Shown piece by piece: positions 5,910-6,787 of a DNA stretch of 6,787 nucleotides (the stretch's first letter is position 1; every line of letters begins with the position of its first letter). The translations under genes were made by a program, and so were the position numbers. Origin of the DNA: Candidatus Jidaibacter sp. (GTDB taxonomy: Bacteria > Pseudomonadota > Alphaproteobacteria > Rickettsiales > Midichloriaceae). Location: NCBI GenBank assembly GCA_021298045.1, contig JAJTHY010000101.1:1-6787 (forward strand). The letters run 5' to 3'. The notes below the pieces were generated by a model. It was not told where the DNA came from, ran no database searches, and was given only the letters and a program-made list of their open reading frames with translations.

Positions 5910-5927
5910 TTGGCACAGAACTTGCAT
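5910..5927 (+). promoter_or_regulatory. Sigma54 (RpoN) -24/-12 promoter of the flgF-flgG operon
   Basis: TTGGCACAGAACTTGCAT fits the sigma54 consensus TTGGCAC-N5-TTGCW with the GG and GC elements at the required spacing. Transcription would start near 5936, about 22 bases before the flgF ATG. It lies in the 69-78 base gap after tsaB. Sigma54 control of rod and hook genes is known in Caulobacter and other flagellates. The activator site was not identified. Confidence 0.75.
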
Positions 5928-5958
5928 ACGAATGGCATGCTAAAGAAAATTGGGGAAA

Positions 5959-6678
5959 ATGGATAATATATCATATGTGCTGGCTAGCAAGCAAATGACC
6001 TCCGTACGTAATTTGGAGGTATTAAGCAATAATGTGGCAAATGTTAATACCACGGGTTTTAAAGCAGACAGCTTGAAATTCAAGCAGTATATACATAAAG
6101 ATGTTCTCGATAAAACCTCTATGACCTCCTCCCCGGAAAGTGTAACAAAATTCACAGAAGGTGCGATGAAATCGACTTTAAGAGCGCTAGATGTAGCTAT
6201 ATCAGGGCCTGGGTTTTTCATAGTTCAAACTCCTCTTGGCAATAGGTATACAAGAGCTGGGCATTTTAACATCAACCGCGAAGGTGTTTTGGTTACCAAT
6301 GAAGGCTATAGCGTGCTTTCTGCAGATGGGCAAGAAATCGTTTTCGAAGAAGGCGATGCAGACCCAATCATCGGTGATAACGGTAACGTTTTCGTTGGCA
6401 ACGCAACTCGTGGGCAGATAGGAGTTGTAGAATTTGATGATTTAAAATCAATGAAAAAACTTGGCAACGGCCTATTTACTTCTAAAGCAAATATCAATGA
6501 AGCTACTGATTCACGGGTATTACAAGGAATGCTTGAAGAATCCAACGTAAACGCAATCTCTGAAATTGCTTTGCTCGCACAAATTCAAAAAGAAGTATCC
6601 GAAACAACCAATTTTATAAATGAGACGTATGTTATGCAACGCAACTCTTTTAAAGCTTATGCAAAATTAGGAGGCTAA
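5959..6678 (+). CDS. flgF: Flagellar basal-body rod protein FlgF
   Basis: FlgF is a proximal rod protein of the flagellar basal body, exported by the flagellar type III apparatus and therefore without a Sec signal. From the ATG at 5959 it has 239 residues. The N-terminal rod domain contains LEVLSNNVANVNTTGFKAD (19-37). The middle FlgE/F/G domain contains ISGPGFFIVQTPLGNRYTRA (81-100). The C-terminal domain contains LEESNVNAISEIALLAQIQK (192-211) and ends in AYAKLGG. The length and order match FlgF rather than FlgG, and flgG follows. A TTG three codons earlier (5950) is in frame, but the ATG gives the family-typical start MDNISYVLASKQM. A GGGG stretch (5952-5955) sits only 3 bases before the ATG, so the start is the least certain part. 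It lies downstream of a sigma54 promoter and is the first gene of its operon. All three domains are intact. Confidence 0.93.
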   Translation: MDNISYVLASKQMTSVRNLEVLSNNVANVNTTGFKADSLKFKQYIHKDVLDKTSMTSSPESVTKFTEGAMKSTLRALDVAISGPGFFIVQTPLGNRYTRAGHFNINREGVLVTNEGYSVLSADGQEIVFEEGDADPIIGDNGNVFVGNATRGQIGVVEFDDLKSMKKLGNGLFTSKANINEATDSRVLQGMLEESNVNAISEIALLAQIQKEVSETTNFINETYVMQRNSFKAYAKLGG

Positions 6679-6681
6679 GTT

Positions 6682-6787
6682 ATGATTAGATCATTAATGG
6701 TTGCTGCAACTGGAATGTCGGCACAGCAGCACAATATAGATAATATATCAAATAATATAGCAAACTTAAACACCACTTCATTTAAGC
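6682..6787 (+). CDS. flgG: Flagellar distal rod protein FlgG, N-terminal fragment
   Basis: Thirty-five codons are present before the window ends. They read MIRSLMVAATGMSAQQHNID and then ISNNIANLNTTSFK, the standard FlgG opening with the SNN-ANxNT signature of axial flagellar proteins. Gly in the usual TTGFK is Ser here. The ATG is preceded by a perfect AGGAGG (6669-6674) with a 7-base spacer, overlapping the end of flgF, and the intergenic gap is 3 bases, so the two are co-transcribed. The order flgF-flgG is the usual alphaproteobacterial one. FlgG forms the distal rod through the outer membrane ring. The rest of the gene is outside the window. Confidence 0.92.
   Translation, partial: MIRSLMVAATGMSAQQHNIDNISNNIANLNTTSFK

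Noticed and set aside
5950..5952. TTG as the flgF start
   Set aside because: The upstream Shine-Dalgarno is weak, and the ATG at 5959 gives the typical FlgF N-terminus. The short GGGG spacing leaves some doubt.
5082..6545. Open frames opposite or offset to the PfkB-like gene, tsaB and flgF
   Set aside because: They are fully contained in genes with clear family motifs and show no independent start signals.

Overview
The window is AT-rich and reads like a piece of an intracellular alphaproteobacterial genome that has kept its flagellum, for example a Rickettsiales or Midichloriaceae-like symbiont. The clues are the base composition, an ankyrin-type protein, alphaproteobacterial-looking dnaN and recF, and a flgF-flgG rod operon. 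This placement is an inference; no rRNA or other decisive marker is present.

Minus-strand block (positions 1-3225), in transcription order: dnaN (beta clamp), a GC-rich palindromic intergenic element, recF (gap-repair ATPase), a single-cysteine glutaredoxin, and a partial unknown ORF that runs off the left edge. dnaN has a good sigma70-type promoter facing left. A hairpin with a T-run just upstream of recF may end the dnaN transcript. The unknown ORF follows the glutaredoxin by 10 bases with a strong Shine-Dalgarno sequence, so those two are probably one operon. The last 205 bases contain a perfect 33-bp inverted repeat whose outer arm ends exactly at base 1. This is either a contig-end fold-back artefact or an invertible segment.

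Plus-strand block (3390-6787): an ankyrin-like protein, then an exported PfkB-fold protein whose catalytic motifs are gone, then tsaB overlapping it by 20 bases. After these come a near-perfect sigma54 (-24/-12) promoter, flgF, and the first 35 codons of flgG.

How the parts fit: dnaN and recF serve replication and gap repair, tsaB serves t6A tRNA modification, and flgF and flgG build the flagellar rod, apparently under RpoN control. The two most unusual items are the secreted pseudokinase coupled to tsaB and the sigma54 promoter, since reduced Rickettsiales often lack RpoN. No CRISPR array, tRNA, rRNA, transposase or phage gene was seen. No gene-free stretch exceeds 300 bases; the longest is 1794-2088 (295 bases), which holds the palindromic element and the candidate terminator.
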